Below, one piece after another: positions 1-10,134 of a DNA stretch of 64,000 nt. The stretch's first letter is position 1. Every line of letters starts with the position of its first letter. This DNA is from Candidatus Zymogenaceae bacterium (GTDB taxonomy: Bacteria > Desulfobacterota > Zymogenia > Zymogenales > Zymogenaceae). The position numbers and the translations under genes were made by a program. The notes under the pieces were generated by a model. It made no database searches and was not told where the DNA came from. It saw only the letters and a program-made list of their open reading frames with translations. The stretch covers positions 33,902 to 97,901 of the forward strand of contig JAFGFE010000003.1 in NCBI GenBank assembly GCA_016931225.1, in the 5' to 3' direction.

Positions 1-1119
<1,119 letters not shown>

Positions 1120-1142
1120 TTACTGTTCCCCGTTTTCGCTCC

Positions 1143-2927
1143 TTAAAATCCGAGCACGATGTCCTCTTCGGTGGATACCTTCACCTGGGTCTCCACCTCG
1201 CCCTCGATGCTGTTTGAGATTCTTTCAAGTTCCTTGATATTCGTCTCCGGTATGTATTTCATCTGGGCGATCTCTTCCTTGACCTTGAGCTTTTCAAGGC
1301 TTTCAAAGGGAACCCCCTTGTTGAGGGCCTCGGTGGATACATTGTGCAGTTTCAGGATAAGCTTTATCATCTGATTCATCTTCTTCGATGAACAGTAACT
1401 GTCCACATCGTGAAAGGCGTTCTGATGGAGGAAGTCCTCCCGAAGGGACCGGGCCGTTTCCAGGGTCAGCCGGTCCTGGGTGGACAGAGAATCGACGCCC
1501 ACGAGCTTGACTATCTCGGCCAGCTCCGCCTCTTCCTGGAGTATTCTCATGGCCTCCTGCCTGTTTTCCACGATGTCCTGGGCCACCTCTTTTCTGAGGC
1601 TTTCCTCCAGGTTGTCATGGTACAGGGAATAGCTGTTGAGCCAGGATATGGCCGGGAAATGCCTCTGGAAGGCCAGCTTGTCCTCCAGGCTCCAGAATAC
1701 CTTGACCACCCGCAGCGTCGCCTGTACCACCGGGTCCGACAGGTCGCCGCCGGGAGGTGACACCGCGCCGATGATGGAGACGCTTCCCTCCCGGTTATCG
1801 CCGCCGAGGGTGATCACCCGGCCGGAGCGCTCATAGAACTCTGCGATGCGGGTTCCGAGATACGCCGGATAGCCCTCCTCGCCGGGCATTTCCTCAAGCC
1901 GTCCGGATATCTCCCGCATGGCCTCGGCCCATCGGGACGTAGAGTCCGCCATGACCGCCACGGAATATCCCATATCCCTGAAATACTCTGCGATGGTGAT
2001 GCCGGTATACACCGAAGCCTCACGGGCCGCCACCGGCATGTTGGAGGTATTTGCCACAAGCACCGTCCGGTTGATGAGGGTTTCACCGGTCTTGGGGTCT
2101 TTTAAATGGGGGAACTCCTGGAGCACGTCGGTCATCTCGTTTCCCCGCTCCCCGCAGCCGATATAGACGATGACTTCGGCGTCGGCCCACTTCGCCAGCT
2201 GATGCTGGATGACGGTCTTTCCGCTTCCGAAGGGACCCGGCACGCACGCCGTTCCCCCCTTTGCCAGGGGGAAGAAGGCGTCCACGACCCTCTGGCCCGT
2301 AATGAGAAGCTCCGTGGGAGTCTTTTTTCTCTTGTATGGGCGGGAGAGGCGGACCGGCCATCTTTGGATCATGTTCATCTTTTTGGTGCCGTCCGCGGTA
2401 TCGATCTCGCAGACCGTATCCTCGATCTTGAACTGGCCCGACTCGATCTTCTTTATCTTACCGGAGATGCCGATCGGGACGATGATCTTGTGGACGACGG
2501 CCACCGTCTCCTTGACCTCGCCGATGATATCCCCCTCCTCCACCTCATCACCCTTGGACTTCAACGCGACGAAATCCCAGACCTTGTCACGATCCAGCGC
2601 CAGGGCCTCCACGCCCCGGGTGATGTAATCCCCCGCCTTTTCCTTGATGACGTCCAGTGGGCGCTGAATCCCGTCGTAGATGGAGGTTACCAGGCCGGGG
2701 CCCAGTTCCACCGATAGCGGCATATTGGTTGGATACACCGGGTCGCCGGGGCCGATGCCGCCGGTTTCTTCATAGACCTGAATAAACGCGCTGTCGCCGT
2801 GGAGCTCGATGATTTCTCCGATGAGACCTTCCTCGCTGACCTTCACCACATCGAACATCTTCGAGCCGGACATCTTGTCGGCCACCACGAGCGGTCCCGA
2901 CACCTTCGTTATGACTCCCTGTTTCAT
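1143..2927 (-). CDS. atpA: V/A-type ATP synthase subunit A (catalytic)
   Basis: Catalytic nucleotide-binding subunit of the V1/A1 head (594 residues, the normal length). It starts MKQGVITKVSGPLVVADKM. The Walker A motif GPFGSGKT lies around residues 229-237, after the A-type non-homologous insertion (about residues 110-190). The motifs CGERGNEMTDVL, ADSTSRWAEAMREISGRLEEMPGEEG and YLGTRIAEFYERSG follow in the expected order, and the C-terminal helical domain is complete. The start has a GGTGGG-type ribosome-binding site just upstream. It lies between subunit F (about 94 bases upstream) and subunit B (about 23 bases downstream). The intact P-loop and catalytic region indicate a working ATPase or synthase. 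Confidence 0.98.
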   Translation of the reverse strand: MKQGVITKVSGPLVVADKMSGSKMFDVVKVSEEGLIGEIIELHGDSAFIQVYEETGGIGPGDPVYPTNMPLSVELGPGLVTSIYDGIQRPLDVIKEKAGDYITRGVEALALDRDKVWDFVALKSKGDEVEEGDIIGEVKETVAVVHKIIVPIGISGKIKKIESGQFKIEDTVCEIDTADGTKKMNMIQRWPVRLSRPYKRKKTPTELLITGQRVVDAFFPLAKGGTACVPGPFGSGKTVIQHQLAKWADAEVIVYIGCGERGNEMTDVLQEFPHLKDPKTGETLINRTVLVANTSNMPVAAREASVYTGITIAEYFRDMGYSVAVMADSTSRWAEAMREISGRLEEMPGEEGYPAYLGTRIAEFYERSGRVITLGGDNREGSVSIIGAVSPPGGDLSDPVVQATLRVVKVFWSLEDKLAFQRHFPAISWLNSYSLYHDNLEESLRKEVAQDIVENRQEAMRILQEEAELAEIVKLVGVDSLSTQDRLTLETARSLREDFLHQNAFHDVDSYCSSKKMNQMIKLILKLHNVSTEALNKGVPFESLEKLKVKEEIAQMKYIPETNIKELERISNSIEGEVETQVKVSTEEDIVLGF

Positions 2928-3021
2928 AAACCCACCGTATACCGTATATTCGCCTTATTTTCCGTTCAGGTCGTTTTCCGCTTCGTCCCGTTGTCTGTCA
3001 ATCGATGTGCGGAACACGCCG

Positions 3022-3351
3022 CTATTCTTCCTCGTTATCCATGGCAAGCCGGGATCCGACCGCCGTTACGATGATGTCATCCAGTTTCTTCAACCCCATG
3101 CCCCGGCTGCCGCCGGCGTCGGGGATGGTCACCACCGACGGGATGGGTCGATGGGCCACATCTTCGATCAGGTCGGGCACCTCTTCGGCAAAACGCTCCG
3201 TGATGAAAATCACCACCGCCTCGTCCTTGACGGCCCTGTTGAAAGACTCCCGCACTCGGCCGGGCCCGGGGGTCATGACCGTCACGCCCAGGGCTTTAAA
3301 TCCCAAAACCGAATCGCGATCTCCGATGACCGTCACCTTATTTTGAGACAT
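3022..3351 (-). CDS. atpF: V/A-type ATP synthase subunit F
   Basis: Small central-stalk subunit, 109 residues, of the Rossmann-like subunit F family. It starts MSQNKVTVIGDRDSVLGFKALGV, and the VIGDxDSVLGFxxLGV pattern is the family signature. The middle part has VVIFITERFAEEVPDLIE, and the C-terminal tail is short. Its start overlaps the 3' end of subunit C by 14 bases, which suggests translational coupling. In the complex it binds subunit D and contributes to regulating rotation. I use V-type naming, where the letter F differs from F-type nomenclature. Confidence 0.93.
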   Translation of the reverse strand: MSQNKVTVIGDRDSVLGFKALGVTVMTPGPGRVRESFNRAVKDEAVVIFITERFAEEVPDLIEDVAHRPIPSVVTIPDAGGSRGMGLKKLDDIIVTAVGSRLAMDNEEE

Positions 3352-4534
3352 ATCCCAACCTCATCTTTATATCGTCAGCCGCAAGGCCGTTTTCCTTCCC
3401 CAAAACGACGGTCCTGAGTTTCTTTATTTCGATGTTCTTTCGATAAAAATAATCTATGAGCACTTCAACACCGAAATTGATGAGCCGCACCCTGTCCAGC
3501 AACCTGAGGATCTCGTTGTCCATCAGCGCCTCCAGGCGGGAGAAGGTGGTGGAGTTTTTCAGGTAGGGTATTCCGTCACCGGTCAGATCGGTGTATTCCG
3601 TTTGAGCGAAGAAATCGGTCTCCACCTCCTCAATTTCCCTGGGGTATTCTTCGAGAAATCGAGCACGGTCTATGCCGCCGCCTTCGATAAAACCCTCCTG
3701 AAACGCAGCCTGGGGCTCTTCAAGCCATTTAAGCCGTAAAAACGTCAGGATGTTGGTGATATCAACCTCCATAACCAGAAGCTTATAGAGCAACAGCTCC
3801 CGCAGGGACTTGGCCCGACCGATGAGATATTCATACATAATGCGATCCACCGCCAAATCTATATCCACGGGACGCTTCTCGGCGTCATATGCATCACGTG
3901 CGGCGATCGCTGCTTCTTTCAGATGCCCGGGGAGGTCTCCCGATTTCTCCGGTTCTCGAACCTCTTGGAGTATCGTCAAGGGAGAGATGGTGCCCAGATC
4001 GCTGAAGGATTCCTTTGCGTCCATCCCTCTATGGACAGACTTCACGGCCAGCTTCAGGTTGAAGTAATCATAGGGGATGAAAAGGAGGTCCGTTACCTCT
4101 GTATCCTGGCTCAGGGAATCAACGAGCGTTCTCACCCGTTTTTCCTCGTTAGAAAGGATACTGTTGATATCGTATACCGCCTCTGTTGCGCCTATGTCGT
4201 CCTGGTAGGCTTGCGCGTAGTCGGTATCACCCAGCATGGAGAATACATCCTCGGTCCGCCGCGCCTCCGCTAATCGAAGAAATCGATCATGGGCGACCAT
4301 GCGGTGCTCGATGGTTCTAATGTATCCCGCGGCATAGGTATATCGCCGGTCGCTGCCCCATCTCCACTGACCTGACAGGAGATACAGGTCGAAATCCACC
4401 GGATAGACGCTCCCCATACCAACGGACCCGAAAAACGCCACATCCAGGTTCCTGTCTTTTTTCAACGCGGGGTGTACCGGTATTTGATTCATCGGTTTAT
4501 TTCTCGTTGTGTCACGGCGCGATGCATCCATCAT
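3338..4534 (-). CDS. atpC: V/A-type ATP synthase subunit C
   Basis: Subunit C (the d/AC39 family) joins the central stalk to the proteolipid ring. The 398-residue product is helical and begins, after a short variable start, with YTYAAGYIRTIEHRMV, which corresponds to the family pattern YAYAVGRIRALE. It also contains DYFNLKLAVKS and LLYKLLVMEVDITNILTFLRLKW, both typical of the three-lobed repeat structure. Neither the first ATG (4534) nor an in-frame ATG at 4492 (MNQIPVHP) has a clear ribosome-binding site, so the first 14 residues are uncertain. About 150 non-coding bases separate it from subunit E upstream, and it overlaps subunit F downstream. Confidence 0.9.
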   Translation of the reverse strand: MMDASRRDTTRNKPMNQIPVHPALKKDRNLDVAFFGSVGMGSVYPVDFDLYLLSGQWRWGSDRRYTYAAGYIRTIEHRMVAHDRFLRLAEARRTEDVFSMLGDTDYAQAYQDDIGATEAVYDINSILSNEEKRVRTLVDSLSQDTEVTDLLFIPYDYFNLKLAVKSVHRGMDAKESFSDLGTISPLTILQEVREPEKSGDLPGHLKEAAIAARDAYDAEKRPVDIDLAVDRIMYEYLIGRAKSLRELLLYKLLVMEVDITNILTFLRLKWLEEPQAAFQEGFIEGGGIDRARFLEEYPREIEEVETDFFAQTEYTDLTGDGIPYLKNSTTFSRLEALMDNEILRLLDRVRLINFGVEVLIDYFYRKNIEIKKLRTVVLGKENGLAADDIKMRLGYVSK

Positions 4535-4688
4535 GCCGTCGGGTGTTTCAGTTAAATCCCGTCAAATTCCTTCATCCGCCGATCTTCGACGTATGGTATT
4601 CTCACTCTTTCCCTCGCCACAGGACCCACCGTTCTCCATACCCGACTTCTCCACTCACCCTCGCCGAAACGGCGGGCGCCGCACATTT

Positions 4689-5300
4689 TTATGATTCCGG
4701 AAAGAGTATCTCAGTCAACCGCCCCTCCAGCTCGTAGCGCAGCTCTCCCAAAAGCACATCGAGGCTCAGGTTTATCTCCGTCCTCCCCTTTGAAAGGACG
4801 ATGCCTCCCTCGATGTTCCTTGTCTCATTGGATACGTCGACCTTGCCGGGAAGTTTTTTCTCCTTGAGCGCGGCGTTGATCGATGAAGTCCACGTCTTCA
4901 GCTTCTTTGAGAGGCGCTTGTTGTCCGACGGAGACAGCATGATTATCTCATCGCCGGAGGCACAATGGTTGACGGCAAGGCCGGACAGGAGCTTCAGGTA
5001 TTCGTCGTCGGGTAGGCCATGCAGCTTCGCTTTCGCCTCGGCGAATACCTCGTTTATTATGCTCTCCTTGGCGGCGAGCACGCGCTTTCTCCCCTCGAGC
5101 CGGGCCGAAGAGGTCTGGCGGCGGACGATTTCTTCTGCCTCGTCCTCCGACCTTTTTTTAGCGTCCTCGTCCAACTCCCGCTGGTCGGCGTCGAGCCGTG
5201 TCCTGAGCCTTTCGACATCCTCCTCGGCCTTTCCATCGATCACCTTTACGGTGGATGCAGCTTCGGACAGTATTTTTTCAACGATGTTCTCTAAGGACAT
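4689..5300 (-). CDS. atpE: V/A-type ATP synthase subunit E (peripheral stalk)
   Basis: The 203-residue protein has a long charged N-terminal helix (about residues 1-95, rich in Glu, Lys, Arg and Asp) and a C-terminal alpha/beta domain. That domain contains RNIEGGIVLSKGRTEINLSL, close to the family motif GGvvvrs.dGrI.in.tl. It pairs with the small H/G subunit as a heterodimeric coiled-coil stator between the A3B3 head and subunit I. It starts MSLENIVEKILSEAAS with an AAGGTG site six bases upstream. It lies between K and C in the usual bacterial V-type gene order. Confidence 0.93.
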   Translation of the reverse strand: MSLENIVEKILSEAASTVKVIDGKAEEDVERLRTRLDADQRELDEDAKKRSEDEAEEIVRRQTSSARLEGRKRVLAAKESIINEVFAEAKAKLHGLPDDEYLKLLSGLAVNHCASGDEIIMLSPSDNKRLSKKLKTWTSSINAALKEKKLPGKVDVSNETRNIEGGIVLSKGRTEINLSLDVLLGELRYELEGRLTEILFPES

Positions 5301-5382
5301 ACGATCACCTTATCTTTTTCTCAAGACGGTGTTTCCCGTTCTGTTCCCCTGCGTTGCGGCCGCTGTGAGCGCCGCACCGCTG

Positions 5383-5892
5383 TTAGACGACGATACCCTG
5401 GAGCATCAGGATGGTGATCAACAGGCCCAGAATCGCATAGGTCTCGACCATGGCGCCGTAAATAACCGCCCGCATCATGGCGTCCGGTCGCTTGGCTGCC
5501 ATGCTGACGCCGGTTGCGCACACTTTACCCTGGTTGATACCGGAAATCCATCCGGAGAGCCCCGTGGGTATCCCCGCAAAACAGAGCATCCAGGCCTGGG
5601 CCATTCCCGGAATGGTCGGGTCGCCGGTGAGCAGGTTTATCTGGTTCAGAATCAGAAACGCGCCCAGGAAGCCGTATATACCCTGGGTTCCCGGAAGGGC
5701 AACCAGGATGAGGAGGTTTCCGAATTTATCCGGGTCTTCGGCCAGCACGCCGTTGGCCACCTGGGCCGCCGTGCCGATACCGATGGCGGAGCCGAAACCG
5801 CCGAATACCACGGCGATGGCGGCGCCCAGGATGGGCAGCGCCAGCTCGGGCACCGTGAGCATAAAAATGTTTTCCTGCAAGATCTCTAACAT
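5383..5892 (-). CDS. atpK: V/A-type ATP synthase subunit K (duplicated proteolipid, sodium-type)
   Basis: Rotor-ring proteolipid of 169 residues with two fused hairpins, that is four membrane helices (about residues 15-45, 58-88, 95-130 and 140-168), as in Enterococcus hirae NtpK. The essential acidic residue is Glu150 in GAMVETYAILG. The first hairpin has Gln70 in LPGTQGIYG instead of an acidic residue, and Gln121 lies in GINQGKV. From memory, Leu, Thr and Gln of LPGTQ, the Gln of the third helix and this Glu form the sodium site in NtpK, and all are present here. A ring coupled to sodium is therefore likely. The GGAGAG ribosome-binding site supports the start at 5892. Confidence 0.95.
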   Translation of the reverse strand: MLEILQENIFMLTVPELALPILGAAIAVVFGGFGSAIGIGTAAQVANGVLAEDPDKFGNLLILVALPGTQGIYGFLGAFLILNQINLLTGDPTIPGMAQAWMLCFAGIPTGLSGWISGINQGKVCATGVSMAAKRPDAMMRAVIYGAMVETYAILGLLITILMLQGIVV

Positions 5893-5992
5893 GTCAACTC
5901 TCCGAAAAAGGCTTTGTCGCGCAGGGTGTCATCATCCCGTCCCCGCCGCTTAGTTGGCGGATTTTTCACGGTGATGTATACATCCCGTCACA

Positions 5993-8038
5993 TTATTTCT
6001 CCATTTCGTCATCTATAAGAACGTATTTCGTCTCTATTCCGAAGGGACGGAAGGGTCTCCCCCCGCCCTCGAAAAACTTCGTATAGAACTCCACATATTG
6101 GAGCCTCGTGGTATGCACGAACGCACCCAGGGCGTTGATGGCGATGTTGAACGCGTGCCCCGCCAACAGGATGAGAATTGCGGCGATAATCCCAACCACC
6201 GGGATACTGGCAACCATACCGGCGACGATATTGACCACCGCCGCGATGATACCGGTGGCAAGCCCCAGGGCCAGAAGCCTGAGATAGCTGAGCACGTCTC
6301 CCATATACGAGGTGCTGCCGTATATGGCGTACACGCCCCAGAGGATGCGCACCAGGATGTTGCCTTCCTGATGAGAAAAGAGGATGATGGCCGCCACCGC
6401 CGTGAGAATGGCGATGGTTGCAGTCTTGACCCCCCACGCCGGTATGAGTCCGGGGGCCATGAACTGGGTCAGGAGCACCGCGGCGCTGTCGAGAAAGATG
6501 ATCCACCCGAGCTGCACGAACAGGGCCTGGGTGAAGTTCTTCCGCTTGAGATTCATGACCATTTTTATGAGCAATCCAAAGTTTATCTGGACCACCCCCA
6601 GCACGATGCAGATGAGCATGAAGGTAATGGTATCCTGCACCGGGTCGAACAGCTTGAGCTGATAGAGGAAGTTGTTCAGCGGTGAGGTAACCGCAACAGT
6701 CGCATCGGGATTTGCGGCCAGGGCCGCCGTGACGTCCTCGGCATGGACCGGCTCAACGATGGAGATGCCGAACCAGCCGCCGGTGGCGGCTCCCGCCACG
6801 ATGGTGGAGATCGCGCCGATGGTCAACAGTCCCACGAGCTTTGTCTTCCCCAGGGTGTGGCGGAACTTGATCATGGCGAAAATCATCAGGGCCAGCATAA
6901 TCAGCCCGTATCCCGCATCGGTCAGGCACAGCCCGAAGAATATGACGAAAAACGGGAACAGAAGTGGCGTGGGGTCCACGCCATCCGGAGCGGGCATGCC
7001 GTAGAGCTCCGTGATGAGCTCGTAGGGGCGCACGATCCGTCGGTTCTTCAGAAGAATCGGCGGCTTGTCGTCCTCGGACGGCGGAAACGGCATCATTTCA
7101 ACCAGGTCGAACCTTCCCGTCACATCCTCCCTCATCGAATCCACGACACTCGTTGGCATCCATCCCTCGATGAACGACACATCCCGGGAGGAGCGGACCT
7201 CTTCGGCCACCTCTTCCCGCTCCTTTTCGATGGTATAGTGATCATAGAGGGCTTCAAGGTCACCGGTCTTTTCGGCGAGACTCCGGGCCTCTCCCTCCTG
7301 TTCCTCTCCCCTCGCGGTGAGCTCGGTTATTTCCCGCTCCAGTTCCTTGACAAGGTTCTCAAACGTGCCGTCTGCATCCGGCAGGGACTCCTTTTCGGCC
7401 TCTATCTTCGCCAGCGCCTCATCGTACGCGGTGCGATCTTCCTGGTGACAGGCGAAGTGAAAATAGGTATAGTCGCCGATGGCACAGATCCTAGTCAGCA
7501 CGTGGGTATTACCCGTCTCCTCCATGACCCGCTCCACCTCACTTGCGGGGGTCTTGTAGATCATGAACAGGGTCTGATAGACGTGTTTCGTCTCCCTGAG
7601 ACTGCTGATGGGCGTATCGATGCAGAGCCAGGGGCGATAGACATCCGCCGTGGACTCAAGCTTCGTAATCTGGTTTTTGTTCTCGTTGATTTCCCGGTTG
7701 AGTCTTCCCGCCCGTTCAATGACGTCACGAGTCGGAAAGCGTTCCGCCAACAGAGACAGGTCTTCCACGCCCTTTTGCTCTTTCGGCGCCATGAAAGACT
7801 TTTTATTGCCGTACGGCTTGAGGAATTGGAGGGTGAAGTCTATCTGGGAGGTGAGCGCCACCAGGTCGTTGAGGCGATCGGAATCGGCTCGAAAGAGATC
7901 GCCGAAGGCTTCCTTCACCTCGGGTTGGGAGAGTTCCGATATTTCCACAACTCCCCGCTTTTGAATGAACTTCAGAAACGGCTCGCGCTCATGGTTGTGG
8001 ATGACAAAAAGAACTTTTGATAGATCCGAGATACTCAC
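5993..8038 (-). CDS. atpI: V/A-type ATP synthase subunit I (membrane stator, a-type)
   Basis: Large stator subunit of 681 residues. It has a cytoplasmic N-terminal half (residues 1 to about 345) with long coiled coils and a C-terminal half with about eight membrane helices. Family motifs include PPILLKNRRIVRPYELITELYGMP before the first helix and FFGLCLTDAGYGLIM at the first membrane segment, plus GDVLSYLRLLALGLATGIIA near the end, whose Arg belongs to the ion half-channel. Translation starts at GTG (8038), which overlaps the TGA of the preceding gene by four bases (GTGA), a clear sign of coupling. Length and motifs are normal. Confidence 0.95.
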   Translation of the reverse strand: MSISDLSKVLFVIHNHEREPFLKFIQKRGVVEISELSQPEVKEAFGDLFRADSDRLNDLVALTSQIDFTLQFLKPYGNKKSFMAPKEQKGVEDLSLLAERFPTRDVIERAGRLNREINENKNQITKLESTADVYRPWLCIDTPISSLRETKHVYQTLFMIYKTPASEVERVMEETGNTHVLTRICAIGDYTYFHFACHQEDRTAYDEALAKIEAEKESLPDADGTFENLVKELEREITELTARGEEQEGEARSLAEKTGDLEALYDHYTIEKEREEVAEEVRSSRDVSFIEGWMPTSVVDSMREDVTGRFDLVEMMPFPPSEDDKPPILLKNRRIVRPYELITELYGMPAPDGVDPTPLLFPFFVIFFGLCLTDAGYGLIMLALMIFAMIKFRHTLGKTKLVGLLTIGAISTIVAGAATGGWFGISIVEPVHAEDVTAALAANPDATVAVTSPLNNFLYQLKLFDPVQDTITFMLICIVLGVVQINFGLLIKMVMNLKRKNFTQALFVQLGWIIFLDSAAVLLTQFMAPGLIPAWGVKTATIAILTAVAAIILFSHQEGNILVRILWGVYAIYGSTSYMGDVLSYLRLLALGLATGIIAAVVNIVAGMVASIPVVGIIAAILILLAGHAFNIAINALGAFVHTTRLQYVEFYTKFFEGGGRPFRPFGIETKYVLIDDEMEK

Positions 8039-8349
8039 TGGTCAAACATCTTTTCTGTAATAAGGTTCACTGCCGCATCTCTGGACTTGTCCGCCCTGGC
8101 TCTGATCCTGTTGATTTCCTGCTGGGCTTCCTCCAGGATATTGGATTCGGCCGCCGCCGCATCCTTCTTCGCCTGCTCCATCAACTCCGCCCGCTTCGCT
8201 TCATTTTTTTTTCGGGATTTTTCCAGGATATCCTCCCGCTTCTTTTCAAAATCGGTCTGTGACGCCCTGGCACGGGCCTCGGCCTCTTTTATCAGCTGCT
8301 CGCTGGAGGCTTCGGCTTTCTTGATGGAACCGATGATGTTATTAAGCAT
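8035..8349 (-). CDS. atpH: V/A-type ATP synthase subunit H/G (peripheral stalk coiled coil)
   Basis: First gene of the ATPase operon. The product has about 104 residues and is almost entirely a charged Ala/Lys/Glu-rich coiled coil (for example SIKKAEASSEQLIKEAEARA), as expected for the partner of subunit E. Two in-frame ATGs are possible. The one at 8358 lies directly against a GGGG tract, too close for ribosome binding, while the one at 8349 (MLNNIIGSIKK) has the same tract nine bases upstream, so I chose 8349. The TGA overlaps the GTG start of subunit I by four bases. A promoter lies just upstream at 8391-8419. Confidence 0.88.
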   Translation of the reverse strand: MLNNIIGSIKKAEASSEQLIKEAEARARASQTDFEKKREDILEKSRKKNEAKRAELMEQAKKDAAAAESNILEEAQQEINRIRARADKSRDAAVNLITEKMFDQ

Positions 8350-8390
8350 GATATCCATCCCCGCATAAGGTTGATAAAATCAAACTCTAC

Positions 8391-8419
8391 TTTATATAGC
8401 ATCACAAAATAAAATGCAA
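8391..8419 (-). promoter_or_regulatory. Sigma-70-type promoter of the V/A-ATPase operon
   Basis: On the minus strand a TTGCAT -35 box (8414-8419) and a TATAAA -10 box (8391-8396) are separated by exactly 17 bases. The surroundings are strongly AT-rich in an otherwise GC-rich region. The first gene starts about 40 bases downstream. Seen by eye only; no transcript data. Confidence 0.6.
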
Positions 8420-8661
8420 GAAAAATCAAAAAAATTTTTCTTAAATAATTCACTTTTTTTATCCCGTCGTCGTGAACACACCATGCTTTCCCCCCGGCCC
8501 TTCTTTCTTCTTTTCGATATACTCCTATTTACACCTTTACCTCCTGTGTGTTATGATGCACTGCCGGATGAGATTAACATGTCAATCCGCACTCGATGCG
8601 CGTTGCTTCACGCGCTGTGTTTTTCATGCCATAAAATCACGATGTCAAGGAGACGATCGCT
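8420..8661. other. Divergent intergenic region
   Basis: Gene-free stretch between the ATPase operon (leftward) and the GPH transporter (rightward). The part at 8400-8460 is very AT-rich and adjoins the ATPase promoter. The last 20 bases hold the AAGGAGA ribosome-binding site for the transporter. No convincing ORF or terminator was seen. Confidence 0.5.
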
Positions 8662-10023
8662 ATGTCCGCAGAATCACAGCGTTCAGAATCGCCCGTCCCT
8701 CTGAAAACGAAGCTCTCATACGGCGTCGCCGACCTGGGTATCTGTCTGCCCCTGTCGACGGTCACCTTCTTTCTGCTCTATTTCTATACCGACATAATCG
8801 GGCTCTCGCCGGCGCTGGCCGGCCTGGCCATGTTTCTGCCCAAAATGTGGGACGCCGTCTCCGATCCCATGATGGGCCAGATCAGCGACCATACGAGAAG
8901 CCGCTGGGGACGGAGGCGCCCGTATCTCCTGTTCGGCTCCTTTCCCTATGTCATCGCTTTTATCCTACTGTGGACCCCGTTTTCATCACTGGGATCCACC
9001 GGAACGTTTATATATTTAATAATAACTTATATCCTGTTTTTCACCGGGTCGACGGTGGTGGGCGTCCCCTTCAACGCCCTGCTTCCCGAAATATCCCTGG
9101 ATCCCCACGAGCGGACGAAGCTCCAGGCGTTTCGCCAGCCCTTCGCGATTATCGGCTGGATCTGCGGCAGCGCCCTGGTGCTGCCGCTGGTGGGCATGCT
9201 CTCCGGGGGGCAGCCCGGGTTCGTTCGGGTGGCGGTGATCTTCGGATTCTTCACCGTGCTCGCGTTTGTCGTCACCTTCCTGGGCGTCAGGGAGCGGCCC
9301 GATTTTATACGGAGCAAGACCCTGTCGGTCTTCTCGTCTCTCAGGGAGACCTTTAAGAACAGGCTCTTCTTGATTTTCGCCGCCGTGTATGTGTTATCAT
9401 CCATGGGATATACGCTCCTTTCCACATCGATAATCTACTACGCGAAGTACTGGCTGGGAAACGAGCCTTTCTTCACCACCATGATGGGCCTCGTACTCGG
9501 ATTCGTCCTTGTTTCGATTCCGATCTGGGTGTTTCTCAGCGGAAAGATCGGGAAGAAGGAGACCTTCATCGCCGGACTTCTGGTCTTCATCATTGCCATG
9601 GCCCTGCTCCCACTGCACCCGCCCCGGATAACCCCGTTCATTTACGTCATCATGATAATCGCCGGTTTCGGCAGCGGCGCCTACTTCATCTTTCCCTATG
9701 CCATCATGCCCGAAATCATCGATGTTGACGAGCTTTCCACCGGCACCCGACGGGAGGGGATGTATTTCGGGATATATTTTCTGATGCTGAAGCTGGCCAT
9801 CGCCCTGGCCCCGGCGATCGTGGGATTCTCCCTCGGCTTCTTCGGATTCGAGGCGAACCAGGAACAGACCGAGACGGCCCTGAACGGCATCCGTATGATA
9901 TCCGGGTTCGCGCCCCTGGGATTTCTCGCCCTGGCTCTCGTCACCCTGCTTTTCTTCCCCCTGGGGAAAGCAAAAGCCGACGAAGTGAGCCGGGCGATGG
10001 CAAAAATGCGAAACTCCTCATAA
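8662..10023 (+). CDS. GPH-family (MelB-like) sugar:cation symporter
   Basis: Integral membrane transporter of 453 residues with about 12 hydrophobic segments. The N-terminus has the glycoside-pentoside-hexuronide family hallmarks: KTKLSYGVADLG, then PKMWDAVSDPMMGQISDHT followed by RSRWGRRRPYLLFG. The Asp residues of the DxxxDPxxG stretch correspond to the MelB cation site. It probably imports a glycoside or related solute with a cation. The AAGGAGA site seven bases before ATG supports the start. A paralogue lies at 59424-60824. Its closeness to the glycoside-hydrolase-like gene at 12102 hints at sugar uptake, but the substrate cannot be read from sequence. Confidence 0.9.
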   Translation: MSAESQRSESPVPLKTKLSYGVADLGICLPLSTVTFFLLYFYTDIIGLSPALAGLAMFLPKMWDAVSDPMMGQISDHTRSRWGRRRPYLLFGSFPYVIAFILLWTPFSSLGSTGTFIYLIITYILFFTGSTVVGVPFNALLPEISLDPHERTKLQAFRQPFAIIGWICGSALVLPLVGMLSGGQPGFVRVAVIFGFFTVLAFVVTFLGVRERPDFIRSKTLSVFSSLRETFKNRLFLIFAAVYVLSSMGYTLLSTSIIYYAKYWLGNEPFFTTMMGLVLGFVLVSIPIWVFLSGKIGKKETFIAGLLVFIIAMALLPLHPPRITPFIYVIMIIAGFGSGAYFIFPYAIMPEIIDVDELSTGTRREGMYFGIYFLMLKLAIALAPAIVGFSLGFFGFEANQEQTETALNGIRMISGFAPLGFLALALVTLLFFPLGKAKADEVSRAMAKMRNSS

Positions 10024-10134
10024 GAGATGCTCCCGTGAAATATAAGGACGAAAAGCCTGTGCCTTTTTTTATATAAGAGAGAAACGATAGAAATGTGATT
10101 TTTTATATCACGATTACATAAAGGACGTTTCGGT

